Shown here piece by piece: positions 8,258-15,750 of a stretch of 21,039 bases of DNA (positions within the stretch are counted from its first letter, which is position 1; each line of letters opens with the position of its first letter). The translations under genes and the position numbers were made by a program. The DNA lies in contig NZ_FNLM01000007.1 of NCBI RefSeq assembly GCF_900105725.1, forward strand, positions 1 to 21,039, written 5' to 3'. This DNA comes from Gordonia westfalica (GTDB lineage: Bacteria; Actinomycetota; Actinomycetes; Mycobacteriales; Mycobacteriaceae). The notes beneath the pieces were generated by a model. It was not told where the DNA came from. It did no database searches and worked only from the letters and a program-made list of their open reading frames with translations.

Positions 8258-9958
8258 GTGGCGAATAAGCGAGCACCACTAGCCCCAGAGCATGTAGCCG
8301 AATGGCGGATCGATCTCAACGACGGGAGAGGGCACCTCGAGGTGCCGGCCAGCCAGTCGGGGTGGTGGGAGTGCCGTTCCTGCGGGAATCTGTGGCAGGA
8401 GTCGCAGTCGTCTCGGCGGTTGCGGAAGTGGTGCCGCAAGTGTGCTGGTAAGCAGGGCGCTGAGGTTAACCGCGGCAACGCGGCCACGGCATCCCGGATC
8501 GCTGTCCACCTGCAAGGTGAGTGGATCGACGAGAAGCCGCACACTTCGGTGTCGGCGAAGTCGAACTACAAAGCAGCGTGGCGGTGTGGAACGTGTGGGC
8601 ATGAGTGGCGGGCGACGGTGAAGAACCGGAGCAACGGCTCAGGATGCCCACGGTGTTACCGGCTCTCAGATAAGACCGGTGCGGCGTCCGCACGGTCACG
8701 GGCCGCTGCCAAGTCAGATCCACTATCGGACTATCCGATCGCCGCCTGGTGGTCAGATCGCAACCCGCACACCCCGGAGGGAGTGAGCCGCGGCTCCGCG
8801 GAACCGGCATGGTGGAACTGCTCCACCTGCGGGACGGAGTTCTCGCGAACGCCGAAAGGAATCCGGGGCGAGGCGGTGCAATGCGAGGCTTGCTCGTACA
8901 CACACCGCGGCACCAGCTATGCAGCGAACGCAGCAACCGCCAATCCGCTCAGCGAGGAGCTACGCGGACAGCTCGTGGACCCCGCCCTTGGTGTCACGTC
9001 GGCGGGGTCGAACACGAAGTTGCAGTGGGTGTGCGCTGACGGGCACATGTGGTGGGCTGCACCGAAGGACCGAGGGCGGGGCAACGGGTGTCCCGCTTGT
9101 GCGAAGCACATTTCTCGAGCCGAAATCGAGGTCGCCGACTTTGTGCGGACGCTCACCGGCGACGTGGTCACCAGCACGCGGTCGGTGATCGCACCCAACG
9201 AACTCGACATCTACATCCCGTCGAAGAACATCGCGGTCGAGTTCAACGGCCTGTACTGGCATTCGGAGGACGCCGGGAAGGACCGCCACTACCACCAGCG
9301 GAAGTGGCAGCGGTGCGCCGACAAGGGCATCCAGATGGTGACTGTGTGGGAAGACGACTGGCGTGACCGCCGGGACATCTGCCAACGCATGATCGCCCGC
9401 AAGCTGGGCGTGTCTCAGGAACGCCGGCTGAATGCGCGCAGTCTCACCGTGACCGCGGTAGATCGGGTGGAGGTCCGCGACTTCCTCGAGGCCAACCACA
9501 TTCAGGGTGCGACCGCAATGAGTGAAGCGTTCGGTTTGCGCGATGGTGGCGAGTTGGTCGCGGTGATGTGCATGAAGTGGCGCACCAAGACTGAGGTGGA
9601 GTTGGTGCGGTTCGCCACCTCGGTGATCGTGCGGGGTGGGCATTCGCGGCTGCTGAAGCACGCTGTCGCTGCGATGCAACCACAACGGGTGGTGACATTC
9701 GCCGACCACGCCGTCTCTGACGGAGGCCTGTACGAGCAGTGCGGTTTCATCAAAGATGGCGAGCTGCGACCGGATTACACCTACTACTTCCGTGGCGAAC
9801 GGGTGCACAAGTTCCTGTTCCGCCTGAAGCGGTTCCGCAACGACCCAAACCTGTTGTGGGACGAGTCGTGGACCGAGCAGCAGGCCGCGGCGGAGAACAA
9901 GATCCCGCGGATCTGGGATTACGGAAAGACCCGTTACGTACTAGACATTCCCGGGTAG
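8258..9958 (+). CDS. Zinc-ribbon endonuclease with Vsr-like (EDxHD) core, probable homing-type nuclease
   Basis: The start is taken as GTG 8258, because an earlier ATG (8174) lies inside the upstream tail gene and gives no family-like sequence; this yields 566 residues. Four zinc-ribbon units occur in the first half: C39/C42 with C59/C62, C110/C113 with C130/C133, C188/C191 with C209/C212, and C259/H263 with C278/C281. Each is followed or preceded by W and basic residues. Next comes a nuclease core: ELDIYIP (Asp317), AVEFNGLYWHSE (Glu328, His335), then a histidine-rich YHQRKWQ and VTVWEDDW. This order is characteristic of Vsr-related EDxHD homing nucleases such as I-Bth0305I. A C-terminal domain (GLRDGGELVAVMCM to HKFLFRLKRF) often accompanies these phage nucleases. 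It lies alone between tail genes, as a free-standing mobile nuclease would. It would cut DNA; the target is unknown. Confidence 0.82.
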   Translation: MANKRAPLAPEHVAEWRIDLNDGRGHLEVPASQSGWWECRSCGNLWQESQSSRRLRKWCRKCAGKQGAEVNRGNAATASRIAVHLQGEWIDEKPHTSVSAKSNYKAAWRCGTCGHEWRATVKNRSNGSGCPRCYRLSDKTGAASARSRAAAKSDPLSDYPIAAWWSDRNPHTPEGVSRGSAEPAWWNCSTCGTEFSRTPKGIRGEAVQCEACSYTHRGTSYAANAATANPLSEELRGQLVDPALGVTSAGSNTKLQWVCADGHMWWAAPKDRGRGNGCPACAKHISRAEIEVADFVRTLTGDVVTSTRSVIAPNELDIYIPSKNIAVEFNGLYWHSEDAGKDRHYHQRKWQRCADKGIQMVTVWEDDWRDRRDICQRMIARKLGVSQERRLNARSLTVTAVDRVEVRDFLEANHIQGATAMSEAFGLRDGGELVAVMCMKWRTKTEVELVRFATSVIVRGGHSRLLKHAVAAMQPQRVVTFADHAVSDGGLYEQCGFIKDGELRPDYTYYFRGERVHKFLFRLKRFRNDPNLLWDESWTEQQAAAENKIPRIWDYGKTRYVLDIPG

Positions 9959-9964
9959 GGCTTG

Positions 9965-9982
9965 GCCCCCCGGAGAGGGGGC
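9965..9982 (+). promoter_or_regulatory. Hairpin covering the ribosome binding site of the next gene
   Basis: GCCCCC (9965-9970) can pair with GGGGGC (9977-9982) around a 6-base loop (CGGAGA). The purine-rich stretch GGAGAGGGGG at 9972-9981, just upstream of GTG 9986, is the best ribosome binding site for the following gene, and half of it lies in the stem. The structure could lower translation unless ribosomes arriving from the endonuclease gene, which stops at 9958, open it. The pairing is seen; the regulatory effect is inferred. Confidence 0.4.
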
Positions 9983-9985
9983 ACA

Positions 9986-10462
9986 GTGTCTTTCAAGCAG
10001 TGGGCTGACATGTCCGATGAGGAACGTGAAGCCGAAGCGCAGGCGGTGTCGGTGTTGTTTATCGGCCTGCCTGGTGTGGTGGGTGCCCCGCTGGTGATGG
10101 GACCCGACTATTGGGTGGATGTTGCCCGCCATCTGGTGGAGTGCGGTGTCCGGCTGGTGGCGGATTCGATCAAGCACTATGAACCGGGGGACAGCTTGGA
10201 GGCGTCGAAGGCTGCGGGGAAGTGGTGTTACGACTCGCATGAGCCGGATGAAACGTATGAGCAGCGGATCGCCCGGCTGGCTGATGAGGAGCATCAGAAC
10301 TATCTGGCGAAGGTGGAGGAGATGAAGGCCCGCCAGGCGAATACGCAGGAGCGGGTGGTGCAGGCAGAGGCTGTGGCGTTCGCCGCGGAGGTGAAGCGCC
10401 GCAAGGCGGATGGAACGTTCGACGGTTCCCCGCACGCCGGCATCAACCCCGAAGCTCTCTAA
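9986..10462 (+). CDS. Phage-conserved protein resembling the gene 29 (DUF2744) family
   Basis: The GTG at 9986 is preferred over an upstream in-frame ATG (9962) because GGAGAGGGGG sits just before it; the product has 158 residues. The pattern FIGLPGVVGAPLVMGPDYW, followed by a helix and EPGD, is like the phage gene 29 protein family of actinobacterial siphophages. No enzyme motif is seen. The C-terminal half (about 85-135) is helical and charged (YEQRIARLADEEHQNYLAKVEEM), possibly a coiled coil. In related phages such genes lie among the minor tail genes; the role is unknown. The endonuclease gene separates it from the Gp37-like gene, so the two tail genes were probably adjacent before that insertion. 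Confidence 0.65.
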   Translation: MSFKQWADMSDEEREAEAQAVSVLFIGLPGVVGAPLVMGPDYWVDVARHLVECGVRLVADSIKHYEPGDSLEASKAAGKWCYDSHEPDETYEQRIARLADEEHQNYLAKVEEMKARQANTQERVVQAEAVAFAAEVKRRKADGTFDGSPHAGINPEAL

Positions 10463-10479
10463 CCCAACAGAACTTTTCA

Positions 10480-10503
10480 CCCTGCACCCGTTCGGGTGTG
10501 GGG
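10480..10503 (+). terminator. Hairpin between the tail genes and the lysis module
   Basis: Bases 10480-10489 can pair with 10494-10503 (10 pairs, two of them G-T) around the tetraloop GTTC. It lies 17 bases after the TAA at 10460-10462 and 17 bases before the endolysin ribosome binding site. No T-run follows it on either strand, so it is not a classic intrinsic terminator. It may be an mRNA end, a processing site or an attenuator in front of the lysis genes. Confidence 0.4.
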
Positions 10504-10530
10504 ATTCACCCATGCCCACAGGAGGCAATT

Positions 10531-11631
10531 ATGGCTGATCCCGTTTGGCTTCCCGACGTGCTGCGCGCCGAGGGCCTGAAGGTTGACATCTATCCCGGCG
10601 CGTTCGAACGCGGGCACGGCGACTTCGGCACTATCTGGGGTCCGTTCATGCACCACACCGGCTCGTTCGGCGAGACGCCGCGGGGTATCGCGCAGCACTC
10701 GTCTCTCGGGCTCGCGTCGCAACTCCACCTCGCGCCGAACGGTGTTGTCACGCTGTGCGGCGTCGGCGTCGCATGGCACGCGGGCACCGGCTCGTGGCCG
10801 GGCATCCCCGCGAACAACGGCAACGCCGTGACGATCGGCATCGAGGCCGCACACAACGGCACCGCGGCATGGTCGGAGGCCCAGTACGGCGCATACCTGA
10901 AGGTCGTCCGGGCCATCAACAAGCGCCTCGGCAACCCGTGGAACAAGGTCGTCGCGCACAAGGAGTACGGCGCGATCCAGGGCAAGTGGGACCCCGGGAA
11001 CCTCGACATGAAGCTGTTCCGTCAGCGGCTCCTCCAGGCACCGGATAAGCCGCTCGTGGTCATGAACATGATCGAGCTCGAGGCCAAGGAGAATCCGTGG
11101 GTCGGCGTCCGTAAGGCGAAGCCCGGCGCCGGGGGTGAGCGCAAGGTCGGCCGCGACGGTAAGGGCCGGTTCGTCGAGTACGAGAACGCGCACATCTACT
11201 TTCACCCGGCGACCGGCGCGCACGCCATCCCGCACGGCGGCCTGTTCGAGGCGTACGCCGAGCGCAAGTGGGAGACCGGCGAACTCGGCTTCCCGGTGCG
11301 CGACTTCACCAAGCTCGCCGACGGCGCAGTCATGGCGTTCCAGGGTGGCGTGCTCTACCGCAAGGACGGCAAGGACCACCACGTCGTGAAGGGCGTCATC
11401 GGCCAGCGCTGGGCGCTCGAGGGCTACGAGAAGGGCCCGCTCGGCTGGCCGACGTCGGACGAGATCTCGAACGGCACGGGCGGCAAGCGTCAGGCGTTCG
11501 AGCACGGCGTCCTCGAGTGGGACCCCTCAGGCGCGGTGAAGAAGATCGGCGACGCCGCGAAGGATCTCACTCTCGTCAACGCGGCCGGCATCCCGCTGGC
11601 CGTCGAAGCAGTCGACCTCATCGCGGCCTGA
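10531..11631 (+). CDS. lysA: Endolysin: N-acetylmuramoyl-L-alanine amidase with LGFP cell-wall repeats (LysA)
   Basis: The ATG at 10531 has GGAGG at 10521-10525; an earlier in-frame GTG (10498) lies in the hairpin region and is rejected. The 366-residue protein has an N-terminal zinc amidase domain (about 1-170) of the T7-lysozyme/PGRP type: MHHTG (His41/42), WHAG (His83), GIEAA (Glu105), AHKEYG (His143) and KWDPG (Asp154, the usual Cys/Asp zinc-ligand position). The enzyme cleaves the bond between muramic acid and L-alanine in peptidoglycan. Residues about 205-340 contain LGFP-type repeats (ELGFPVRDF, PLGWPTSDE, with FEHGVLEWDP), modules found in cell-wall proteins of mycolate-bearing actinobacteria and thought to bind the arabinogalactan envelope. 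No signal peptide is seen, so release would need the holin encoded next. Confidence 0.92.
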   Translation: MADPVWLPDVLRAEGLKVDIYPGAFERGHGDFGTIWGPFMHHTGSFGETPRGIAQHSSLGLASQLHLAPNGVVTLCGVGVAWHAGTGSWPGIPANNGNAVTIGIEAAHNGTAAWSEAQYGAYLKVVRAINKRLGNPWNKVVAHKEYGAIQGKWDPGNLDMKLFRQRLLQAPDKPLVVMNMIELEAKENPWVGVRKAKPGAGGERKVGRDGKGRFVEYENAHIYFHPATGAHAIPHGGLFEAYAERKWETGELGFPVRDFTKLADGAVMAFQGGVLYRKDGKDHHVVKGVIGQRWALEGYEKGPLGWPTSDEISNGTGGKRQAFEHGVLEWDPSGAVKKIGDAAKDLTLVNAAGIPLAVEAVDLIAA

Positions 11632-11658
11632 GCCGCACCCACAGAAGGAGTTCTCGTC

Positions 11659-12060
11659 ATGTCTGTACCCACCCCTCGTCTTGTCCTCGGCCGCGAGCCC
11701 GCCGCCTGGACCTCCCTCGTCTCAGCCATCCTGGTTCTGCTGACCACGTTCGGGTTCAACATCCCCACCGAGACTCAGGGCGTGTTCATGGCCGCGGTCA
11801 ACGCGGTGCTCGGTCTGCTCGTGGTGATCTCGGTGAAGGAGAGCGTGTACCCGGCGCTCGTCGCGGTCGTTCAGACCGCGGTGCCGCTGGTCGTTGCGTT
11901 CGGCTTGAACCTCAGCGAGCAGCAACAGGGCGCCATCCTCGCGGTCTCCACGATTGCTCTCGGATTCCTGTTCACCCGCCCGCAGGTCACACCGAAGGTG
12001 TTGGCAGGTATTGAGCTTCCCGCTGACGGCGTCGAGCGCGAAGTCAACCTCGGCCGATGA
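11659..12060 (+). CDS. Holin candidate, four membrane segments from a duplicated hairpin
   Basis: The 133-residue protein follows LysA by 27 bases and has AAGGAG at 11645-11650. Four hydrophobic segments lie at about 16-34, 42-59, 63-83 and 92-106. Segments 31-55 and 81-105 are alike at an exact offset of 50 residues (FGFNIPTETQG... and FGLNLSEQQQG..., 9 of 25 identical), so the protein is two copies of a helix-turn-helix membrane unit. The tail carries TRPQVTPK and an acidic end. Position directly after the endolysin and the membrane topology point to a holin that forms the lesion releasing LysA. Other small membrane genes follow, so the true holin could be one of those. Confidence 0.72.
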   Translation: MSVPTPRLVLGREPAAWTSLVSAILVLLTTFGFNIPTETQGVFMAAVNAVLGLLVVISVKESVYPALVAVVQTAVPLVVAFGLNLSEQQQGAILAVSTIALGFLFTRPQVTPKVLAGIELPADGVEREVNLGR

Positions 12061-12356
12061 CCGTGACCTCGAGCGCCAGCGCTTGGATGAACCCCGCCGC
12101 GCTGAGTGACATCGGCGTGGTGGGGGTCGTCGTCGGCATGGCGCTCGTGCTCGGTATCGCCTTCGCCCGTGGCTGGATCGTATGGGGATCGGAGATCTCG
12201 ATCTACAAGACCGCGGCCGAGCGCGACGCCAAGACCATCGCCGACCTCCTCGAGACCAACGCGCGCAACGCGCAGACGATGGCCGAGTGGAATGTCGCCG
12301 GCCAGCTCATCGCGAGCCAGTCGAAGGCACTGCGAGAGAGCTTGGAGTCCAACTGA
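12057..12356 (+). CDS. Small single-span membrane protein of the lysis module
   Basis: The 99-residue product starts at an ATG overlapping the holin TGA (ATGA at 12057-12060), so translation is probably coupled; no separate ribosome binding site is obvious. One strongly hydrophobic segment lies at about 19-42 (IGVVGVVVGMALVLGIAFA), followed by a charged, mostly helical part (about 52-99). The single N-terminal span and hydrophilic tail resemble accessory holins or antiholins that sit next to holins in actinophage lysis cassettes. The sequence alone does not show which role applies. Confidence 0.62.
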   Translation: MTVTSSASAWMNPAALSDIGVVGVVVGMALVLGIAFARGWIVWGSEISIYKTAAERDAKTIADLLETNARNAQTMAEWNVAGQLIASQSKALRESLESN

Positions 12357-12550
12357 TGTGGGGATTCAAGACCAAGGGGGCGAGCGCGCACGAAGTTGAT
12401 GCGCGCTCGAAGCGAAACGCGCGATCGGCCGAAGAAGCCCGGTCCGAAAGCGCACGGCTCGCCGAACGGGCGCGGCCGGTACAGCGGGAGCTTCGTGACC
12501 AGTTGGAACGCAACCACTGGGCCGAGCTGATCTTCGGAAGGCTGAACTAG
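12356..12550 (+). CDS. Small charged protein, 64 residues
   Basis: This short gene is easily missed. Its ATG at 12356 shares one base with the upstream TGA (TGATG), and its TAG shares one base with the following GTG. The product starts MWGFKTKG, is rich in Arg, Glu and Ala, and ends in a block NHWAELIFGRLN that resembles the conserved C-terminus of small soluble proteins often found beside phage lysis genes. It is probably a single long helix. I do not know its function. Tight overlap on both sides supports it as a real gene. Confidence 0.66.
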   Translation: MWGFKTKGASAHEVDARSKRNARSAEEARSESARLAERARPVQRELRDQLERNHWAELIFGRLN

Positions 12551-12921
12551 TGGAGCTGATAGCCGACTGGGCACTTGTGGTGCTCGCCGTGCTGGCCACC
12601 GTCTACACCATCTGCTACGCCGCATGGCAGTACTGGTGGAAGGAGCGGGTGTCACTCATCTACCTAGGCAAGTCGACCCTGATGTCGCTGGTCTTTCTCC
12701 AGATCTCGGCGTCAGTGTGGGCGGGTACTGACTATCCGGGGCGGGCGTGGATTCGATTCATCCTGTACTCGGGTGGCGCCGTGATGATGCTCGCGCTCCT
12801 GGTGATGCTGCTGGTGTTGCAGTACAAGACCCGCCGTGACCGTTGGGCGGCAGGCGACTTCCGCCGGCCATGGCAAGTGTGGCGCGACGAGATCCGAGCA
12901 TGGTGGGCAGGACGGTCATGA
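12550..12921 (+). CDS. Three-span membrane protein of the lysis module
   Basis: The 123-residue product begins at GTG 12550, sharing one base with the upstream TAG, and ends in ATGA shared with lysB. Hydrophobic segments lie at about 5-27, 42-58 and 69-91. The last is followed by a basic stretch (QYKTRRDRW), which by the positive-inside rule puts the C-terminus in the cytoplasm. The C-terminal part is rich in Trp and Arg. Actinophage genomes often carry such a membrane protein between lysA and lysB; holin-like action is possible but unproven. Confidence 0.66.
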   Translation: MELIADWALVVLAVLATVYTICYAAWQYWWKERVSLIYLGKSTLMSLVFLQISASVWAGTDYPGRAWIRFILYSGGAVMMLALLVMLLVLQYKTRRDRWAAGDFRRPWQVWRDEIRAWWAGRS

Positions 12922-13619
12922 TCGAACTTCTCTGGGTCGACGGAACTTGGGCACCCCGCGGCGGCTCCCCCGCGTCGGAGGCGCTGCGCCGCGCGCTCGA
13001 CCCCCGCAAGGTGAAGTTCACGTATGTGCCGTACCCGGCCGACTTCGGCCCGGCGACCGGCATGGGCGACCTGTCGTATGAGGAGTCGAAAGCGATCGGC
13101 GCGGCAGCGTTGGATCGAGCTGTCACCGAATCCCGCGAACTCGTGGTCGTCGGCGGCTACAGTGCGGGCGCGGCGGTCGCAGTGAAGTACGCGCGCGACA
13201 TCCTGCCTCGGCGGCCTCGCCATCAGGTGCTCGCCGTCGCGACGCTGGGCGACCCGCACACGCCGGTGCATCACGGCCGGTCCGGGATCGCCGGGGCGCT
13301 GCACGTCCCGCGGCCTCGGTTCACCGAGTGGGCGCCGGGTGATCCGATCGCCGACCTGCCGCTAGGTTCACCGCTGCGCACGGTCGCCGACCTAACCGGG
13401 TGGATGTCGGTGCGCACACCCGAGGCCGCCCGCGCCTGGGCGTTCAAGACCGCTGAACGTCTGGCGGTGGCGCAGCCGTGGTGGAATCCGTTCCGCTGGC
13501 CCGATTTCGCGCGTGCGGGGGAGGACATCCGCAACTATCTCGGCACTGCGCATTCCACGGACTACGACGGTGGTGGCCACGCTAAGCGGTTGGCCCGCAT
13601 GATCGAAGGGGTGAGTTAG
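12918..13619 (+). CDS. lysB: LysB: mycolyl-arabinogalactan esterase
   Basis: The 233-residue serine esterase has an alpha/beta-hydrolase (cutinase-like) fold signature. The ATG at 12918 overlaps the upstream TGA; an earlier in-frame start at 12843 is rejected because it lies in the upstream gene and precedes the typical IELLWVDGTW opening. The catalytic serine is Ser82 in GYSAG. The likely acid is Asp142 (GDPIADLP) and the likely histidine His221 (GGGHAKRL), in the expected order. LysB cuts the ester bond joining mycolic acids to arabinogalactan, removing the outer membrane-like layer after LysA has acted. Its presence restricts the host to mycolate-bearing actinobacteria. It is the last gene of the overlapping lysis cluster; the next start region follows 2 bases later. 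Confidence 0.92.
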   Translation: MIELLWVDGTWAPRGGSPASEALRRALDPRKVKFTYVPYPADFGPATGMGDLSYEESKAIGAAALDRAVTESRELVVVGGYSAGAAVAVKYARDILPRRPRHQVLAVATLGDPHTPVHHGRSGIAGALHVPRPRFTEWAPGDPIADLPLGSPLRTVADLTGWMSVRTPEAARAWAFKTAERLAVAQPWWNPFRWPDFARAGEDIRNYLGTAHSTDYDGGGHAKRLARMIEGVS

Positions 13620-14287
13620 CCATTACAGCTCCAGATCAGCCCGGTGCTGGTGTACCGGGCAAATACTTCCTGCCCGCGAACCGCCCGAACGGTGCCACGT
13701 CAGGCCTGTCGCAGTTCGCGAATGCGGATCAGGCGTTCTGGGATGACTACGCGTACAACCAGTTCAATCCGAAGTTTAAGCATATGGGTGAGCCGGTTGA
13801 TGTGATCCGGTTGTTGGCTCATGCGGCGACGGCGAACATTGCGTCGATCATCAACGGCATTTTCAATGGCTGGTTTGGTGGCGGTTCGGTTGGTGATCCG
13901 CAAGAGGTTCAGTACACGATCCAGGCCATCGCTGACGCCGTCCTCAACGGCTACAACGTGGAAACCAAGGTCACGTCGGGTACGTGGACGAAACCTGAAA
14001 ACATCACCGAACTGATCGTGGGTCTCATCGGATGTGGGAAGAACGGTTCGGACGGCACCTCCAGTACCACCACCCGCGCAGCTGGCGGCCTCGGCGGTGG
14101 ATACATTTTCCAGCAACTCGACCCCGAATCAGTGGATTCGAGTACGCCTTACGTCGTTGGCACGAATGGCAATCCGTCCAGTTTCGGCACCCATATCACC
14201 ACGACCCCAGGGCAGGGTGGGATCTCGACATCGTTCGGCTATTCACCCACCACATCCCTGCCGGGGAACGGCGGCGGTGGTGGTCTA

Positions 14288-14306
14288 GTGTCCTGAGTCA
14301 TTAATT
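14288..14306 (+). repeat. Left terminal inverted repeat of the IS630-family element
   Basis: GTGTCCTGAGTCATTAATT is the exact reverse complement of 15401-15419. The two ends diverge after 19 bases. Confidence 0.95.
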
Positions 14307-14330
14307 GTCATTCGGTTGATAGACTGGGGA

Positions 14331-15422
14331 ATGGCAACCCGGGGTCCGCGAGCAGTGGATATTGTTCTGACCGATGACGAGCGCCGTGAGCTCGAAGGGT
14401 GGGCGCGTCGGCGAACGACGGCCTCGGGTTTGGCGATGCGATCACGAATCGTTCTCGCTGCCGCAGATGGCGGGTCGAATACCGAAGTGGCACAACGACT
14501 CGGCCTCAACCGAGGTACCGTGCGGCGATGGCGAGGCCGGTTCGTCGAGCACCGCTGCGAGGGGTTGCTCGACGAACCCCGGCCCGGGCGACCTCGAACC
14601 GTCGGCGACGAGCAGATCAAAGACCTGATCACCGCAACTCTCGAGACCACTCCGAAGAATGCGACACACTGGTCGACTCGGTCGATGGCTGAGCATCTCG
14701 ACATGTCGCAGTCAACTGTTTCGCGTGTATGGAGAGCGTTCGGATTGGCTCCACACAAACAGGATTCGTGGAAGCTGTCGAAAGATCCCATGTTCACCGA
14801 AAAGGTCCGCGACGTCGTCGGGCTCTACATGAACCCACCCGAACGTGCCCTGGTGCTCTGCGTTGACGAGAAGACCCAGATCCAAGCGCTCGATCGCACC
14901 CAGCCGATCTTTCCCATGCTCCCGGGCACCCCGCAACGGGCCAGCCACGACTACGTGCGCAACGGCACCTCCAGCCTGTACGCGGCGTTGGACATCGCGT
15001 CGGGCAAAGTCATCGGTTCGCTTCACTCACGGCATCGCGCAACGGAATTCATCGGATTCCTCCGCAAGATCGACGCCGAGGTACCCGACGAGCTCGACGT
15101 CCACCTGGTCATGGACAATGCCTCCACCCACAAGACACCCGCGGTCAAGCGATGGCTGACCGCGCACCCGCGGTTTGTTGTCCACTTCACCCCCACCAGC
15201 TCATCCTGGATGAACCTCGTCGAACGCTGGTTCGCCGAACTGACCACCAAGAAACTCCAACGCTCCACCCACCGCACCGTACGAGCACTCAATGCCGACA
15301 TCAGAGCGTGGATCGAGACCTGGAACGACAACCCCCGCCCCTACGTGTGGGTCAAGACCGCTGACCAGATCCTCGACTCCATCGCCCACTACTGCACACG
15401 AATTAATGACTCAGGACACTAG
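14331..15422 (+). CDS. IS630-family DDE transposase
   Basis: The 363-residue product is read from ATG 14331, with CTGGGG just upstream; an extension to 14316 is possible but starts at a non-ATG codon. Residues about 15-110 form winged-helix/helix-turn-helix DNA-binding domains (EVAQRLGLNRGTVRRWRGRF; MAEHLDMSQSTVSRVWR at about 115-135). The catalytic triad is Asp179 (CVDEKTQIQ), Asp262 (VMDNASTHK) and Glu298 (NLVERWFAEL), with 35 residues between the second Asp and Glu, as expected for this family. The enzyme performs cut-and-paste transposition into TA. The frame runs through the whole right inverted repeat (ending NDSGH), and its stop TAG is made of the duplicated target TA plus the next host G. 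It appears intact. Confidence 0.95.
   Translation: MATRGPRAVDIVLTDDERRELEGWARRRTTASGLAMRSRIVLAAADGGSNTEVAQRLGLNRGTVRRWRGRFVEHRCEGLLDEPRPGRPRTVGDEQIKDLITATLETTPKNATHWSTRSMAEHLDMSQSTVSRVWRAFGLAPHKQDSWKLSKDPMFTEKVRDVVGLYMNPPERALVLCVDEKTQIQALDRTQPIFPMLPGTPQRASHDYVRNGTSSLYAALDIASGKVIGSLHSRHRATEFIGFLRKIDAEVPDELDVHLVMDNASTHKTPAVKRWLTAHPRFVVHFTPTSSSWMNLVERWFAELTTKKLQRSTHRTVRALNADIRAWIETWNDNPRPYVWVKTADQILDSIAHYCTRINDSGH
15401..15419 (-). repeat. Right terminal inverted repeat of the IS630-family element
   Basis: AATTAATGACTCAGGACAC is the exact reverse complement of 14288-14306. It also encodes the last residues of the transposase. Confidence 0.95.
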
Positions 15423-15750
15423 CAGACTCCGGCACGAATGGTTTGGCGGGCGGGTCAACGCCTCTCGGCGCTGGTGGGACTGCGGGGGCAGGTGCGCCTA
15501 GCGGTAACGGTGGACCCGGTGGTGCAGGCGCGAACGTGTCGCCGGCAACTCAAACGAAGTGTGGCGGCGCCGGTGGTGGTGGCGGTGGTGGTGGTGGCCG
15601 TGTCAGCTTCCTCAACTACAGCGGCGGAGCTGGCGGCCCGGGCGGCTATCCCGGCGGTGGTGGTGGCGGTGGTGGTGGTTCGAACGGCGGTACCGGCTCA
15701 TTCGGCGCTGGCGGTATCGGCGCTACCGGTGTGATCTGGATCTTCTGGAG

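Larger units (their letters stand above)
14288..15419 (+). mobile_element. IS630-family insertion sequence, 1132 bp, in a CTAG target
   Basis: The element has perfect 19-base terminal inverted repeats (14288-14306 and 15401-15419) and is flanked by a TA duplication (14286-14287 and 15420-15421). The pre-insertion site reads CTAG, the known preferred target of IS630 itself. It carries one transposase gene. Excision with one TA restores the open frame of the host tail gene, which fixes the boundaries and shows that the insertion is simple, without rearrangement. Sharp ends and an intact transposase suggest a fairly recent event. Confidence 0.95.

Noticed and set aside
10477..11505. A 342-residue open frame on the - strand opposite the endolysin
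   Set aside because: The + strand encodes a clear amidase with LGFP repeats; the antisense protein is a composition artefact (Val/Leu/Arg/Asp-rich).
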